Assembly (NCBI RefSeq): GCF_000166195.2
Contig: NZ_CM001403.1
Location: 3,304,432-3,368,431 of the forward strand
Reading direction: 5' to 3'
Length of the DNA: 64,000 nucleotides
From: Mucilaginibacter paludis DSM 18603
GTDB lineage: Bacteria > Bacteroidota > Bacteroidia > Sphingobacteriales > Sphingobacteriaceae
Below the pieces are notes generated by a model that saw only the letters and a program-made list of their open reading frames with translations, searched no databases and had not been told where the DNA came from. Shown here one piece after another: positions 42,269 through 52,700 of the stretch. The position numbers and the translations under genes are program-made. How positions within the stretch are numbered: the stretch's first letter is position 1; each line of letters starts with the position of its first letter.

Positions 42269-42340
42269 TTTTTGTAATAACAATTAAAAGATATAAAAAC
42301 ACAGAAAGCCTTCCTCCGAAAGAGAAAGGCTTTTTTATTT
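42254..42340 (+). promoter_or_regulatory. Threonine transcription attenuator (antiterminator and terminator)
   Basis: The terminator stem is AAAGCCTT (42305-42312) with AAGGCTTT (42326-42333), followed by a T run into TATTT. The antiterminator is TCGGAGGAAGG (42254-42264), perfectly complementary over 11 nt to CCTTCCTCCGA (42309-42319), which covers the left terminator arm. The two pairings exclude each other. A ribosome at the thrL stop would cover 42254-42264 and let the terminator form; a ribosome stalled at the Thr codons would not. Confidence 0.88.
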
Positions 42341-42422
42341 GAATAAAAAACCAGGAGAACGGGCATTGGGCATCAATAAAAGGATGTTAAATACTCAGAT
42401 CTCCATACTCAAATCTAAACAG

Positions 42423-44873
42423 ATGAAGATTTTAAAATTCGGAGGCACATCGGTAGGATCAGTATCAAGCATCGGTACCGTACTCAACATCCTGAAACAG
42501 GAGTCCCAAAACGGCCAATTGCCTGTTGTTGTTTTATCAGCCATGAGCGGCGTAACCAATTTACTGGCAGCCATGGCCGAAACGGCATCAACCGGCGGGA
42601 ACTTTACAGCCGAACTGGCCGAACTGGAAAGGCGTCATTTTGATGTTGTAAAGGCCCTGATGGATGTACAGGCCCAGAATCCGGTTTTTACTAAGTTGAA
42701 AATTTACTTTAACGAGCTGGAAGATTTGCTGCAAGGCATTTTGAGCTTGCGCGAGTTAACAGCCCAAACCCGCGACCTGGTATTAAGCTACGGCGAACGT
42801 TGCTCTACCTTCATGATCAGCAAAATAGCGGCTCAACAACTCCCTGAAGCCATTTTTGTAAATGCTGCCGAATTGATTAAAACCGACAGCAGCTTTGGCC
42901 ATGCCAAGGTGAACATGGAGCTTACCGATATGCTGATCCGTAATTTTTATTATGAAAATACCGGCAAAATATTGTTTGTAACTGGCTTTATCTCCAGCAA
43001 CGAAGACGACCGCATAACAACCCTGGGCCGTGGTGGCAGCGACTATACCGCAGCTATTTTGGGCTCTGCGCTTAATTGCAGCGAAATCCAGATCTGGACG
43101 GATGTAAACGGGATGATGACCGCCGACCCACGGATGGTAAAAAAGGCTTTCTCGCTACCAGAACTCTCCTATACCGAGGCTATGGAGCTTTCTTTTTTTG
43201 GCGCCAAGGTGATCTATCCGCCAACCATGATACCGGCTTTTTTAAAAAAGATCCCCATCGTGATCCTCAATACTTTCGATACCGATTTTGGCGGTACTTA
43301 TATCAAACACGATTGTAATACATCCAACCTGCCCATTAAAGGCATTTCATCTATTAACGAGGTGAGCATCATTAACCTTGAGGGCAGCGGCATGGTAGGC
43401 AAGGCAGGCTTTAGCGGCAGGCTCTTCTCTATGCTGGCCCGTGAGCAGATCAGCGTGATCCTGATAACACAATCATCATCAGAGCATAGCATTACATTTG
43501 CCATTCCTCCCGCGGATGCGGTAAAAGCCCTTTACCTAATTGAACAGGAGTTTGAACTGGAACTCCAGGCTAAAAAACTGGAAAAACCGCAGATAGAACA
43601 AAATTTGTCGGTGCTGGCTATTGTGGGCGAAAACATGAAGCAAACTCCCGGTATATCGGGCAAACTGTTCCATGCGCTGGGCCGTAACGGTATCAACGTG
43701 CGTGCCATTGCCCAGGGCTCGTCGGAGTATAATATCTCGGTTATCATTTCAAAAAGCGATCTGGCCAAGGCGCTCAATGCCGTTCACGATTCGTTTTTTG
43801 TATCCCTCAATAAAACACTCCATGTATTTTGCGCCGGTACCGGTAACATCAGTACAACGCTGTTTAGGCAATTAAGCGAGCACGCCGGTTTTTTAGAGCA
43901 GCACAATGGCGTACAGGTTAAAGTTGTAGGCATCATCAATACGCGTAAAATGGTATTTGATGAAGATGGCTTATCCTTGGATAACTGGAAAGAGAGTTTG
44001 GAAGCATCGCACCAGGAAGCTGACCTGGACAAGTTTGTAGCTAAAATGAAAACCATGAATTTGCCCAACTGCGTATTTGCCGATAATACCGCCAGCCCTA
44101 AGCCTATCGAAAAATATGAGGCCATCTTTAAATCGAACATATCCATTGTTACCTGCAATAAAATAGGGAACTCGGCCTCATACAGCCAGTATAAAACCTT
44201 TAAGGATGCAGCCCGCAAGCATGGGGTAGATTTTTATTACGAAACCAACGTAGGTGCCGGTTTACCCATAGTACGCACCTTAAAAGATTTAATGATGAGC
44301 GGCGATAGGGTGATCAAGATTGAAGCCATCCTGTCGGGAACGATCTCTTTCATTTTTAATAATTTTAAAGGCGACGCTACTTTTCATGATACCGTAAAAA
44401 TTGCCCAGGAAAAAGGCTATACCGAGCCCGACCCTCGCGACGACTTACGTGGTACCGATTTTATGCGTAAAATGCTGATCCTTGCCCGTGATGCCGGTTA
44501 CGTATTGGAGCCCGGCGATGTAAATATTGAAAGCATGCTGCCGCAAGCTTGTTTGGATGCCGGAACAGTGGAGGATTTTTACAAAGAGCTGAACAACGAA
44601 AATCAATTTTTTGCCGATATGAAAGCTAAAGCCGAGGCCGGTGGCAAAGTATTACGCTATATAGGTAAACTGGAAGACGGGCAGGTATCAATCACCTTGC
44701 AAATGGTGGACGAAAACCATCCCTTCTTTACCTTGTCTGGAAGTGATAACATCATATCCTTTACTACCGAGCGTTATAAGGAGCGCCCGCTGGTGGTTAA
44801 AGGGCCAGGCGCGGGTGCCGAGGTTACAGCGGCTGGCGTATTTGCAGATATCGTGAATGTTGGGGCACATTAA
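42423..44873 (+). CDS. thrA: Bifunctional aspartokinase/homoserine dehydrogenase
   Basis: ThrA phosphorylates aspartate and later reduces aspartate semialdehyde to homoserine, the first and third steps toward threonine and methionine. The start MKILKFGGTSVG gives 816 aa; a longer frame begins within the attenuator and is rejected. The kinase domain spans about 1-290 (KFGGTSVGS, TTLGRGGSDYTAA), followed by two ACT domains (about 310-455) for feedback control. The dehydrogenase has the dinucleotide loop CAGTGNISTTLFRQL and the substrate region ILSGTISFIFNNF, with EPDPRDDLRGTD. thrB follows 55 bp on. Confidence 0.96.
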   Translation: MKILKFGGTSVGSVSSIGTVLNILKQESQNGQLPVVVLSAMSGVTNLLAAMAETASTGGNFTAELAELERRHFDVVKALMDVQAQNPVFTKLKIYFNELEDLLQGILSLRELTAQTRDLVLSYGERCSTFMISKIAAQQLPEAIFVNAAELIKTDSSFGHAKVNMELTDMLIRNFYYENTGKILFVTGFISSNEDDRITTLGRGGSDYTAAILGSALNCSEIQIWTDVNGMMTADPRMVKKAFSLPELSYTEAMELSFFGAKVIYPPTMIPAFLKKIPIVILNTFDTDFGGTYIKHDCNTSNLPIKGISSINEVSIINLEGSGMVGKAGFSGRLFSMLAREQISVILITQSSSEHSITFAIPPADAVKALYLIEQEFELELQAKKLEKPQIEQNLSVLAIVGENMKQTPGISGKLFHALGRNGINVRAIAQGSSEYNISVIISKSDLAKALNAVHDSFFVSLNKTLHVFCAGTGNISTTLFRQLSEHAGFLEQHNGVQVKVVGIINTRKMVFDEDGLSLDNWKESLEASHQEADLDKFVAKMKTMNLPNCVFADNTASPKPIEKYEAIFKSNISIVTCNKIGNSASYSQYKTFKDAARKHGVDFYYETNVGAGLPIVRTLKDLMMSGDRVIKIEAILSGTISFIFNNFKGDATFHDTVKIAQEKGYTEPDPRDDLRGTDFMRKMLILARDAGYVLEPGDVNIESMLPQACLDAGTVEDFYKELNNENQFFADMKAKAEAGGKVLRYIGKLEDGQVSITLQMVDENHPFFTLSGSDNIISFTTERYKERPLVVKGPGAGAEVTAAGVFADIVNVGAH

Positions 44874-44928
44874 AGCCATCTGATCTCCGAAAGGGAATAA
44901 AAAATAGGAATAAAGAATTTTAAATAAA

Positions 44929-45891
44929 ATGGATATCATAAAATCTCCCATTAAGGGGGCGGGGAGCATCAAAGTATTTGCTCCGGCAACTGTTGCCAAT
45001 GTGGTTTGCGGCTTTGATGTACTTGGTTTCGCGGTAAACGCACCCGGCGATGAAGTAGTGATGCGCATAACCGGTAAGCCGGGTGTAACCATTAGCAAAA
45101 TAACAGGCGATAATGGTAAACTGCCTTTAAGTGCGGATAAAAATACCGTAAGCGCCAGCGTACAGCATTATTTAAAGCACATTAACCGCACGGATATTGG
45201 TGTGGATATTGAGTTGCACAAAAAAATGCCTATCGGCAGCGGGCTGGGTTCAAGCTCGGCGAGTACGGTGGCGGGTTTATTTGCCATCAATTCGTTATTG
45301 GATAACTATTTAACGCCAATGGAACTGGTTCCGTTCGCCATGAAGGGCGAAGAGCTGGCCTGCGGTTATGGCCATGCCGATAACGTAGCGCCGGCTATAT
45401 TAGGGGGCTTTGTGCTGATCCGCAGTTACGAGCCGCTGGATATTATTAAGCTGCCCGTTCCCGAAGGGCTGTATTGCGCCATTGTATTTCCCGATGTGGA
45501 TGTGCCCACCCGGGATGCGAGGCAGATGATTCGCAGTAAGGTATTACTGAAAGATGCAGTTGTACAATGGGGTAATGTGGCCGGCCTGGTGAGCGGCTTG
45601 TTTATGAACGATATAGACCTGATTGGCCGCAGCATGAAAGATGTGCTGGTTGAGCCTACGCGATCCATTTTGATCCCCGATTTTTATAAAATGCGTGAAA
45701 TGGCTATGGAAATGGGCGCCGTTAGTTTCGGTATTTCGGGCTCAGGGCCATCTGTTTTTGCGTTTACACGCGATGAACAAACGGCTGCCACCATCACGCA
45801 AAAAATACAACAACACTTAACTGGTTTAAATATTGCCAGCTATACTTATGTTTCGGCCGTTAACCAACAGGGCCCTAAAATTATAGGATAA
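44929..45891 (+). CDS. thrB: Homoserine kinase
   Basis: ThrB phosphorylates homoserine with ATP. This GHMP-family protein has 320 aa. The N-terminal motif APATVANVVCGFDVLG, the ATP loop PIGSGLGSSSASTVAG (about residues 97-112) and the C-terminal GISGSGPSVFAF are all intact. It lies between thrA and thrC (8-bp gap to thrC), so the three form one operon under the leader attenuator. Confidence 0.95.
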   Translation: MDIIKSPIKGAGSIKVFAPATVANVVCGFDVLGFAVNAPGDEVVMRITGKPGVTISKITGDNGKLPLSADKNTVSASVQHYLKHINRTDIGVDIELHKKMPIGSGLGSSSASTVAGLFAINSLLDNYLTPMELVPFAMKGEELACGYGHADNVAPAILGGFVLIRSYEPLDIIKLPVPEGLYCAIVFPDVDVPTRDARQMIRSKVLLKDAVVQWGNVAGLVSGLFMNDIDLIGRSMKDVLVEPTRSILIPDFYKMREMAMEMGAVSFGISGSGPSVFAFTRDEQTAATITQKIQQHLTGLNIASYTYVSAVNQQGPKIIG

Positions 45892-45899
45892 ATAGCATC

Positions 45900-47210
45900 A
45901 TGAATTTTTATAGCACCAACAGCCCTTTAACCCAGGTTCCGTTTAAAGAAGCGGTATTTAACAGCTTACCGCAAGACAGGGGCCTATATATGCCCGTGAG
46001 CATCCCGCAACTGGATGCCGAGTTTATTGAAAATATCGACCAATATTCCCTTCCGGAGATTGCCTTTAAGGTAGCTCAAACTTTATTAACCGATGCCATC
46101 CCCGAAGAAGAGCTAAAGGCGATTATTGATGATGCCATCAACTTTTCGGCTCCTGTGGTAAAGCTGGAAGAGGATGTATACGTGCTGGAGCTTTTCCACG
46201 GCCCATCATTGGCTTTTAAAGACTTTGGCGCCCGCTTTATGAGCCGGGTAATGAGCTACTTTTTAAAAGATGGCGAGCAACTGCTTGACGTATTGGTAGC
46301 AACTTCCGGAGATACCGGCGGCGCGGTAGCGCTGGGCTTTTTAGGCGTACCCAATACCAGGGTTACCATACTCTATCCCAAAGGCAAAGTTAGCCCCATC
46401 CAGGAGCAGCAGTTAACTACTAATGGCAAAAATATTCGCGCCATTGAAATTGACGGGACTTTTGATGACTGCCAGGCGCTGGTAAAGCAGGCCTTTACAG
46501 ATGCCGAACTGAACAAAAAATTCAGGCTGACATCGGCAAATTCCATCAACATCGCCCGGCTGATTCCGCAAACGTTTTATTATTTTAATACTTATGCGCA
46601 ATTGCTGCGCGAGGGTAAAAACGAGGTGACCTTCTGTGTGCCGAGTGGTAACTTCGGTAATATAGGCGCCGGTTTACTGGCCTGGAAAATGGGCCTGCCG
46701 GTAAAGCAATTTATAGCTGCCACCAACGCTAATGATACCGTTCCTGCATTTTTAACTACGGGTGTTTACCAGGCTAAGCCATCGGTACAAACACTATCAA
46801 ACGCGATGGACGTGGGTAACCCCAGCAACTGGGTACGGATAGCCGAAATGTTTAAAGGTGATACAGCAGAACTAAAAAAACTGATTGAGGGCGTAAGCTA
46901 TACCGACCAGCAAACTGTAGAAGCCATTAACCAGGTTTACAATCAATACAACTATATAGTTTGCCCACATACCGCTATAGCCTGGAAAGCCCTGGTGGAC
47001 TGGAAAAGCAGAAACCCGGAGGATAAAAGCGCGGGTGTATTTTTAGGCACTGCCCACCCTTGTAAATTCCCTGATGTTTTCCCTGCCGATATTGAAAGCA
47101 CAATTATTGTGCCTGAGTCGGTAAAGGCAATGCAGGATAAATTGCCGGTAACTAATGCCATGAATAGTGATTTTGAAGGCTTTAAATGGTGGTTGACGGA
47201 GAATGCGTAG
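45900..47210 (+). CDS. thrC: Threonine synthase
   Basis: ThrC converts O-phosphohomoserine to threonine with pyridoxal phosphate. It is 436 aa, of the E. coli-like class: the N-terminal domain FYSTNSPLTQVPFKEAV, the PLP lysine in GPSLAFKDFGARFM (about residue 107), the phosphate-binding SGDTGGAVALGFL and the late VPSGNFGNIGAGLLA. It is the last gene of the thr operon. No clear intrinsic terminator follows, and the next 700 bp are repeats. Confidence 0.95.
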   Translation: MNFYSTNSPLTQVPFKEAVFNSLPQDRGLYMPVSIPQLDAEFIENIDQYSLPEIAFKVAQTLLTDAIPEEELKAIIDDAINFSAPVVKLEEDVYVLELFHGPSLAFKDFGARFMSRVMSYFLKDGEQLLDVLVATSGDTGGAVALGFLGVPNTRVTILYPKGKVSPIQEQQLTTNGKNIRAIEIDGTFDDCQALVKQAFTDAELNKKFRLTSANSINIARLIPQTFYYFNTYAQLLREGKNEVTFCVPSGNFGNIGAGLLAWKMGLPVKQFIAATNANDTVPAFLTTGVYQAKPSVQTLSNAMDVGNPSNWVRIAEMFKGDTAELKKLIEGVSYTDQQTVEAINQVYNQYNYIVCPHTAIAWKALVDWKSRNPEDKSAGVFLGTAHPCKFPDVFPADIESTIIVPESVKAMQDKLPVTNAMNSDFEGFKWWLTENA

Positions 47211-47319
47211 ATTGTGATTGTTTATTTTTTTTCAGAAGTATTGGCGAATGCAATTGGGTGTCTGGGGAAATTGCGATGATATTTGAAAGGCATTTCAAAC
47301 TTTGTCATTGAGTAACCCA

Positions 47320-47660
47320 CCGGGCCTCACCCTGGAAAAAACAGGGATGACGTTTGAAACCTGTTGGCTATTTTGCGCAGAAAGAAAAGTGTGCAAAGGC
47401 CTGACTGCACGCCGGGCCGGGAGCTGGCCCCGTGGGTGGAAGGATCGGGCAGTCTTGACGTTATTCACCTGTTGTTTATTTTTTAAGGTGTTCATGAGCT
47501 CCCTACGGTCGGTATTGGTTACTTTTGTGTCAAGACAAATTGCGGTAGCAATCATTCACACCAAAAACAAACAATAGTGAATAACGTAACAGCCCTTCAC
47601 GCGGCGACTGAGCGTGCCGATGTTGTAAATTAAGAATACTGATTATTGGAGTAATAATAC
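47320..47660 (-). repeat. Repeat family A, copy A5 (long form, inverted)
   Basis: On the minus strand it shows GCATCGGCACGCTCAGTCGC, arms GTCTTGAC and GTCAAGAC around the long-form insert, and the GC-rich core. A 37-nt piece near 47541-47590 (CAATCATTCACACC and following) is inserted relative to the other copies. Confidence 0.85.
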
Positions 47661-47689
47661 GTTTTGATAATCAATAACTTAACAAGGCG

Positions 47690-47860
47690 TCATCATAGGG
47701 AGGCAATCGCACGGAAGAAAGTCCGCCTTGCATAGCTCGCGATTGCTTCGTTCCTCGCAATGACAAATGAAGAAAGGGCGACTAAACAATCTCTATACTA
47801 TACGGAGTGGACTTGCGAGGCCACCGTCCTCTGTAGATTGCTCAGCGCAATAATTTGTAT
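47690..47860. repeat. Repeat family B copies (REP-like)
   Basis: About 47697-47765 carries GGAGGCAATCGCACGG and the opposite arm CGCGATTGCTTCGTTCCTCG. A degraded relative follows (ACGGAGTGGACTTGCGAGG, then GTAGATTGCTCAGCGCAAT). The whole 47211-47926 gap holds only repeats and the HAD gene's upstream region. Confidence 0.65.
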
Positions 47861-47926
47861 TTACAATAACTTAATGGCATCTACAATGAATCAGACTATT
47901 AACCTCAACAACTATTTAATTTTACC

Positions 47927-48532
47927 ATGATCAACACCATCATCTTCGACCTCGGGAACGTTTTAATAGACTGGAATCCATACCACTTATACCGGAAAAT
48001 TTTTGATAGCGATACTGAAATTCAGCATTTTCTGGAAACTGTTTGTACCATGCATTGGAACGAAGAGCAAGATGCCGGGCGCGCCATACAGGCCGGAACC
48101 GAAATTTTAGTGGGCCAATTTCCGGAACATGAAGCTAATATCCGTGCTTACTACGGCCGCTGGGATGAAATGCTGGGCGGTGGAATTGAGGGAACAGTTA
48201 ATATCTTCAAAAAATTAAAAGATAGCAGCCGGTATAAAATTTATGCGCTCACTAATTGGTCTGCCGAAACTTTTCAGATCCCGTTAAAACAATACGACTT
48301 TTTGCACTGGTTTGACGCCATTGTAGTATCAGGCGACGAAGGCTTGCGTAAACCCGATCCCCGGTTTTACCAATTACTGCTTGACCGTTATGAGGTAAAG
48401 CCAGAAGAGGCCTTATTTATAGATGATAACTACCGCAATATATTGGCCGCGCGCGAAATGGGCATTCAATCCATTCATTTTACCTCACCAGAAGATTTAA
48501 ATACACAGTTGGGGCAGTTGAATCTGCTTTGA
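47927..48532 (+). CDS. HAD-superfamily hydrolase (YihX-like phosphatase)
   Basis: This cytoplasmic 201-aa phosphatase belongs to HAD subfamily IA. Motif I is IIFDLGNVLIDW, the DLGNV variant seen in YihX-type glucose-1-phosphate phosphatases, where the usual second Asp is absent. Motif II is ALTNWS, the motif III Lys is in LRKPDPRFY, and motif IV is LFIDDNYRNILAAREMG. The cap domain is helical. The substrate is unknown. It is convergent with metF, with a long hairpin in the spacer. Confidence 0.88.
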   Translation: MINTIIFDLGNVLIDWNPYHLYRKIFDSDTEIQHFLETVCTMHWNEEQDAGRAIQAGTEILVGQFPEHEANIRAYYGRWDEMLGGGIEGTVNIFKKLKDSSRYKIYALTNWSAETFQIPLKQYDFLHWFDAIVVSGDEGLRKPDPRFYQLLLDRYEVKPEEALFIDDNYRNILAAREMGIQSIHFTSPEDLNTQLGQLNLL

Positions 48533-48562
48533 TAATATCGCGGTAGACTATAACCAAATTTT

Positions 48563-48595
48563 AGATTTGTCAACTTTTAAAAAGTTGACAAATCT
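48563..48595. other. Perfect 16-bp hairpin between convergent genes
   Basis: AGATTTGTCAACTTTT (48563-48578) and AAAAGTTGACAAATCT (48580-48595) are exact inverted copies with a 1-nt centre. There is no T tract on either side. It probably ends transcription of the HAD gene and/or metF, or is a protein-binding palindrome. Confidence 0.6.
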
Positions 48596-48606
48596 TCTTC
48601 GGTTTC

Positions 48607-49563
48607 CTAAAAAACAGCTTGTGCAATTCGTTTGGTTGGCTCGGGATTGCCCATCGTATAAAAGTGCAATACCGGCACGCCAAATTCAACAAGCTCTTTA
48701 CATTGCTGTATCATCCATTGGATGCCTACTTCTTTGACGTCCTTTTCCGATTTACAATCTGTAATAGCCTCGCTTAGTGCTTCCGGGATATCGATATGGA
48801 ATATCTTGGAGAGGCTGATCAGTTGCTTGGATACCGTGATGGGTTTTAACCCAGGTATAATAGGTACCGTAATACCATTGGCCCGGCAGTTATTAACAAA
48901 TTCGATGTATTTCTGATTATCAAAAAACATTTGGGTCACAATAAAGTTAGCGCCCATATCAACCTTTTGCTTCAGGTACTTAAAATCAGTTTTAAGGTTA
49001 GGTGCTTCAAAATGTTTTTCGGGATACCCGGCTACGCCAACGCAAAAATCGGTTTTATAGGATGTTGGCCCGGTATCGAGCAAGTACATGCCGTTATTCA
49101 TGTTCATTACCTGTTGTAACAGGTCGGTGGCGTAGGCGTGTCCGCCGGGAGTCGGTACAAAACCCGGTTCGGCTTTACGTGCATCGCCGCGAAGTACCAG
49201 CACATTATCGATCCCTAAAAATTGCAGGTCGATCAAAGCGTACTCGGTTTCTTCCTTGGTAAAACCACCGCAGATGAGGTGCGGAACAGCATCTACCTTA
49301 TATTTATTCATGATAGCCGCGCATACGGCCACGGTACCGGGGCGCTTACGGGTGATGAGTTTTTCCAATAAGCCGTTTTCATGCTCTTTATACACATGAT
49401 CTTCCCGTAACGAGGTTACATCAATAAAGGGAGGTTTTAATTCCATCAACGGATCGATGGCGTTATAAATACCCTGGATGCTTTGCCCCTTAATAGGCGG
49501 CAGCAATTCAAACGAAAAAAGTGTTTTGCCGTTCGCGTTAGCGATGTGTTCTGTAATTTTCAT
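48607..49563 (-). CDS. metF: Methylenetetrahydrofolate reductase
   Basis: MetF reduces 5,10-methylene-THF to 5-methyl-THF, the methyl donor for MetH. The start ATG 49563 (MKITEHIANANGK, 318 aa) is chosen because GGAG stands just before it; a longer TTG frame is unlikely. TIM-barrel marks of the flavoenzyme are FSFELLPP (catalytic Glu), the FIDVTSLREDH strand, VLVLRGDARK, GANFIVTQMFFD and the late PIIPGLKPI. It lies 150 bp downstream of metH on the same strand with a palindromic repeat between. The two enzymes act in sequence. Confidence 0.95.
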   Translation of the reverse strand: MKITEHIANANGKTLFSFELLPPIKGQSIQGIYNAIDPLMELKPPFIDVTSLREDHVYKEHENGLLEKLITRKRPGTVAVCAAIMNKYKVDAVPHLICGGFTKEETEYALIDLQFLGIDNVLVLRGDARKAEPGFVPTPGGHAYATDLLQQVMNMNNGMYLLDTGPTSYKTDFCVGVAGYPEKHFEAPNLKTDFKYLKQKVDMGANFIVTQMFFDNQKYIEFVNNCRANGITVPIIPGLKPITVSKQLISLSKIFHIDIPEALSEAITDCKSEKDVKEVGIQWMIQQCKELVEFGVPVLHFYTMGNPEPTKRIAQAVF

Positions 49564-49614
49564 ATTCAACTCCAACAGGAGCTTTTAATAGTATCAATAT
49601 AGGTATAAAACGAT

Positions 49615-49705
49615 GTCATTTCGACCGGAGGGAGAAATCTTTTGCGAGGGCTAATTCTGCTGTAGCGTAGTCTCGCGCAAAAGATTTTCCTCGTTCCTCA
49701 TCGAC
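49615..49705. repeat. Palindromic repeat between metH and metF
   Basis: AAATCTTTTGCG (49635-49646) and CGCAAAAGATTT (49676-49687) form a 12-bp stem. Flanks TCATTTCGACCGGAGGGAGA and CGAGGAACGAGG type ends match a repeat class common in Bacteroidota. It sits in the only gap of the metH-metF pair and could modulate read-through. Confidence 0.65.
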
Positions 49706-49712
49706 AAGTTTA

Positions 49713-52700
49713 CTAATAATTTATATTAGGGCTTAACCACCTTTCGGTAGTTTCTAAATCAGCCCCTTTCCTTTCCGCATAATCAACCACCTGGTCTTTA
49801 CCAATTTTACCAAGGCCAAAATACCGCGCTTGCGGATGCGCGAAATAAAATCCGCTTACCGATGCTGCTGGCATCATGGCCAGGCTTTCTGTTAAATACA
49901 TTTTAGCATTGTCTTCCGCTTTAAGCAGTTCAAACAAAGTAGTTTTCTCGGTATGGTCGGGGCAGGCCGGGTATCCTGGTGCCGGGCGGATCCCCTGGTA
50001 TTTTTCTTTAATCAGGTCTTCGCTTTGCAATTGCTCTTCTTTGGCATAGCCCCAATAGTCTTTACGAACCAGTTCATGCATTTTTTCGGCAAAGGCTTCG
50101 GCTAAGCGGTCGGCCAGGGCCTTAGCCATAATGCTGTTGTAATCATCATGATCTTTTTCGTACTTGGCCACCAGTTCATCGCAGCCAATACCTGCCGTTA
50201 CGGCAAAGCCACCCCAGTAATCAGCCGCGCCGCTGGCTTTAGGCGCAACAAAGTCCGACAAGGCATAATAAGGTTCGCCCTTTACCTTTTCGGCTTGCTG
50301 GCGCAGCGTGTAAATGGTTGATAGTACTTCGCTGCGGCTCTCGTCGGTATACAGTTCAATATCGTCGCCTACGCTGTTGGCCGGCCAGAAGCCTATAACC
50401 CCGTTGGCTTGCAGCAGCTTGTTATCCACAATTTCGGTAAGCAAGGCGCGGGCATCATCATACAGTTTTTTGGCTTCCACTCCTGCCGATTTATCATCGA
50501 ATATCTTAGGATAACTGCCACGCAATTCCCAGGTATGGAAAAACGGTGTCCAGTCGATATAAGGCACCAAATCCTCCAAAGGATAAGCCTCAATAACCTT
50601 TGTGCCTAAAAAGGAGGGTTTGGGCGCAATAGCGTCCAGATCAAGCTCGATGGTTTGTTTGCGGGCATCGCCAATGCTTACAAAACGCTTGTCGGATTTT
50701 TTATTTAAGTGCGCCTCCCTTGCTTTGGCATACTCGTCTTTAATGCCCTGGATATAGGCATCGCGGTTATCCTTGCTCATCAAGTTACTGCATACCGTTA
50801 CGCTGCGCGAGGCATCCAATACGTGAATGGCAGGCCCCGAATAGTTCGGGTCGATCTTCACAGCAGCGTGGATGCGCGATGTAGTGGCACCGCCTACAAT
50901 TAACGGAATAGTAAAACCTTCTCGCTCCATCTCCTTGGCAAAGTGTACCATTTCATCAAGCGATGGCGTGATCAGTCCGCTTAAGCCAATGATATCAACA
51001 TTTTGCTTTTTAGCTTCCTCAATAATTTTGTGTGCCGGAACCATCACCCCCAGATCAATGATCTCGAAGTTATTGCAGGCCAATACCACGCCTACAATGT
51101 TTTTGCCGATATCGTGCACATCGCCTTTTACAGTGGCCATTAGTATTTTACCGGCGTTGCTCCGCTCATTATCTGCCCCTTCGCCAGCTGCGAGCACACG
51201 CGCCTTCTCGGCAGCTATAAAAGGTAACAGGTAGGCCACGGCCTTCTTCATCACCCGGGCCGATTTTACTACCTGGGGTAAAAACATTTTACCGGCACCA
51301 AATAGATCGCCTACGATGTTCATGCCGTCCATCAGCGGGCCTTCAATTACCTCCAATGGCTTAGGATATTTTTGCCGAGCCTCTTCCACATCGGCATCCA
51401 GGTATTCAATGATGCCTTTCACTAAAGCGTGCGAGAGCCGTTTTTCAACAGGTTCTTTACGCCATTCTTCGTCTTTAACTATTTCTTTGCCTTTACTTTT
51501 AACGGTATCGGCATACTCCACCAAGCGCTCGGTAGCGTCTGGGCGGCGGTTTAACAATACGTCTTCTACCAGCTCAAGTAAAGGCTTGGGTATCTCCTCG
51601 TATACCTCAAGCATACCAGCATTCACAATACCCATATCCATACCCGCCTGTATGGCATGGTATAAAAATGCGGAGTGCATGGCTTCGCGAACGGTATTGT
51701 TTCCCCGGAAGGAGAACGAAATATTACTTACCCCACCGCTTACCTTGGCATGCGGCAGGTTTTGTTTAATCCAGCGGGTGGCTTCAATAAAATCAACCGC
51801 GTAGTTGTTATGTTCCTCTAATCCCGTGGCAACGGTTAAAATATTGGGGTCGAAAATAATATCCTCCGCCGGGAAACCAACCTCGTTCACCAGGATATCG
51901 TAACTGCGTTTACAGATCTCTATCCGGCGTTCCAGGCTATCGGCCTGCCCGGTTTCGTCAAAGGCCATCACTACGGTGGCCGCGCCGTACTGCATTATTT
52001 TACGGGCAGAATCCCTGAATTTATCTTCGCCCTCTTTCAGCGAGATCGAGTTCACAATCCCTTTACCCTGTAAGCACTTTAAGCCAGCCTCTATCACGCT
52101 CCATTTAGAAGAATCGACCATGATGGGTAGTTTAGCTATATCGGGCTCAGAGGCAATTAAATTCATGAACTTGGTCATGGCCGCTTCCGAATCGATCATG
52201 CCCTCGTCCATATTCACGTCAATCACCTGGGCACCGCCCTCTACCTGCTGGCGGGCCACTACCAACGCCCCTTCGTAGTCTTCGGCCAAAATCAGTTTAG
52301 AAAACTTGGGCGAACCGGTAATATTGGTACGCTCGCCCACGTTGGCAAAATTACTTTCGGGGGTAAGTGTGATGGCTTCTAAGCCGCTCAGGCGCATAAA
52401 GGTTTCAACCTTCGGTATTTGCCTTCGCGGGAAGCTTTCTGTTTTTTTAGCAATGCAACTGATATGATCGGGCGTGGTGCCACAACAACCGCCAACAATA
52501 TTAACCAGGCCAGCCGCCATAAAATCTTCAACCAAATGCGCGGTTTCGTGTGGAGCCTCGTCGTAAGCGCCAAACTCGTTGGGTAAACCCGCGTTGGGGT
52601 AGGCGGAAATATAAACACTTGCCTTGGCGGAAAGCTCCTCGATATGCGGACGCATCTCTTTGGCACCCAAAGCGCAGTTTAACCCTACAGACAACAGGTT

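Noticed and set aside
42339..42422. Upstream start for thrA at 42339
   Set aside because: It begins right after the attenuator terminator and lacks similarity to aspartokinases; MKILKFGGTSVG at 42423 is the family N terminus.
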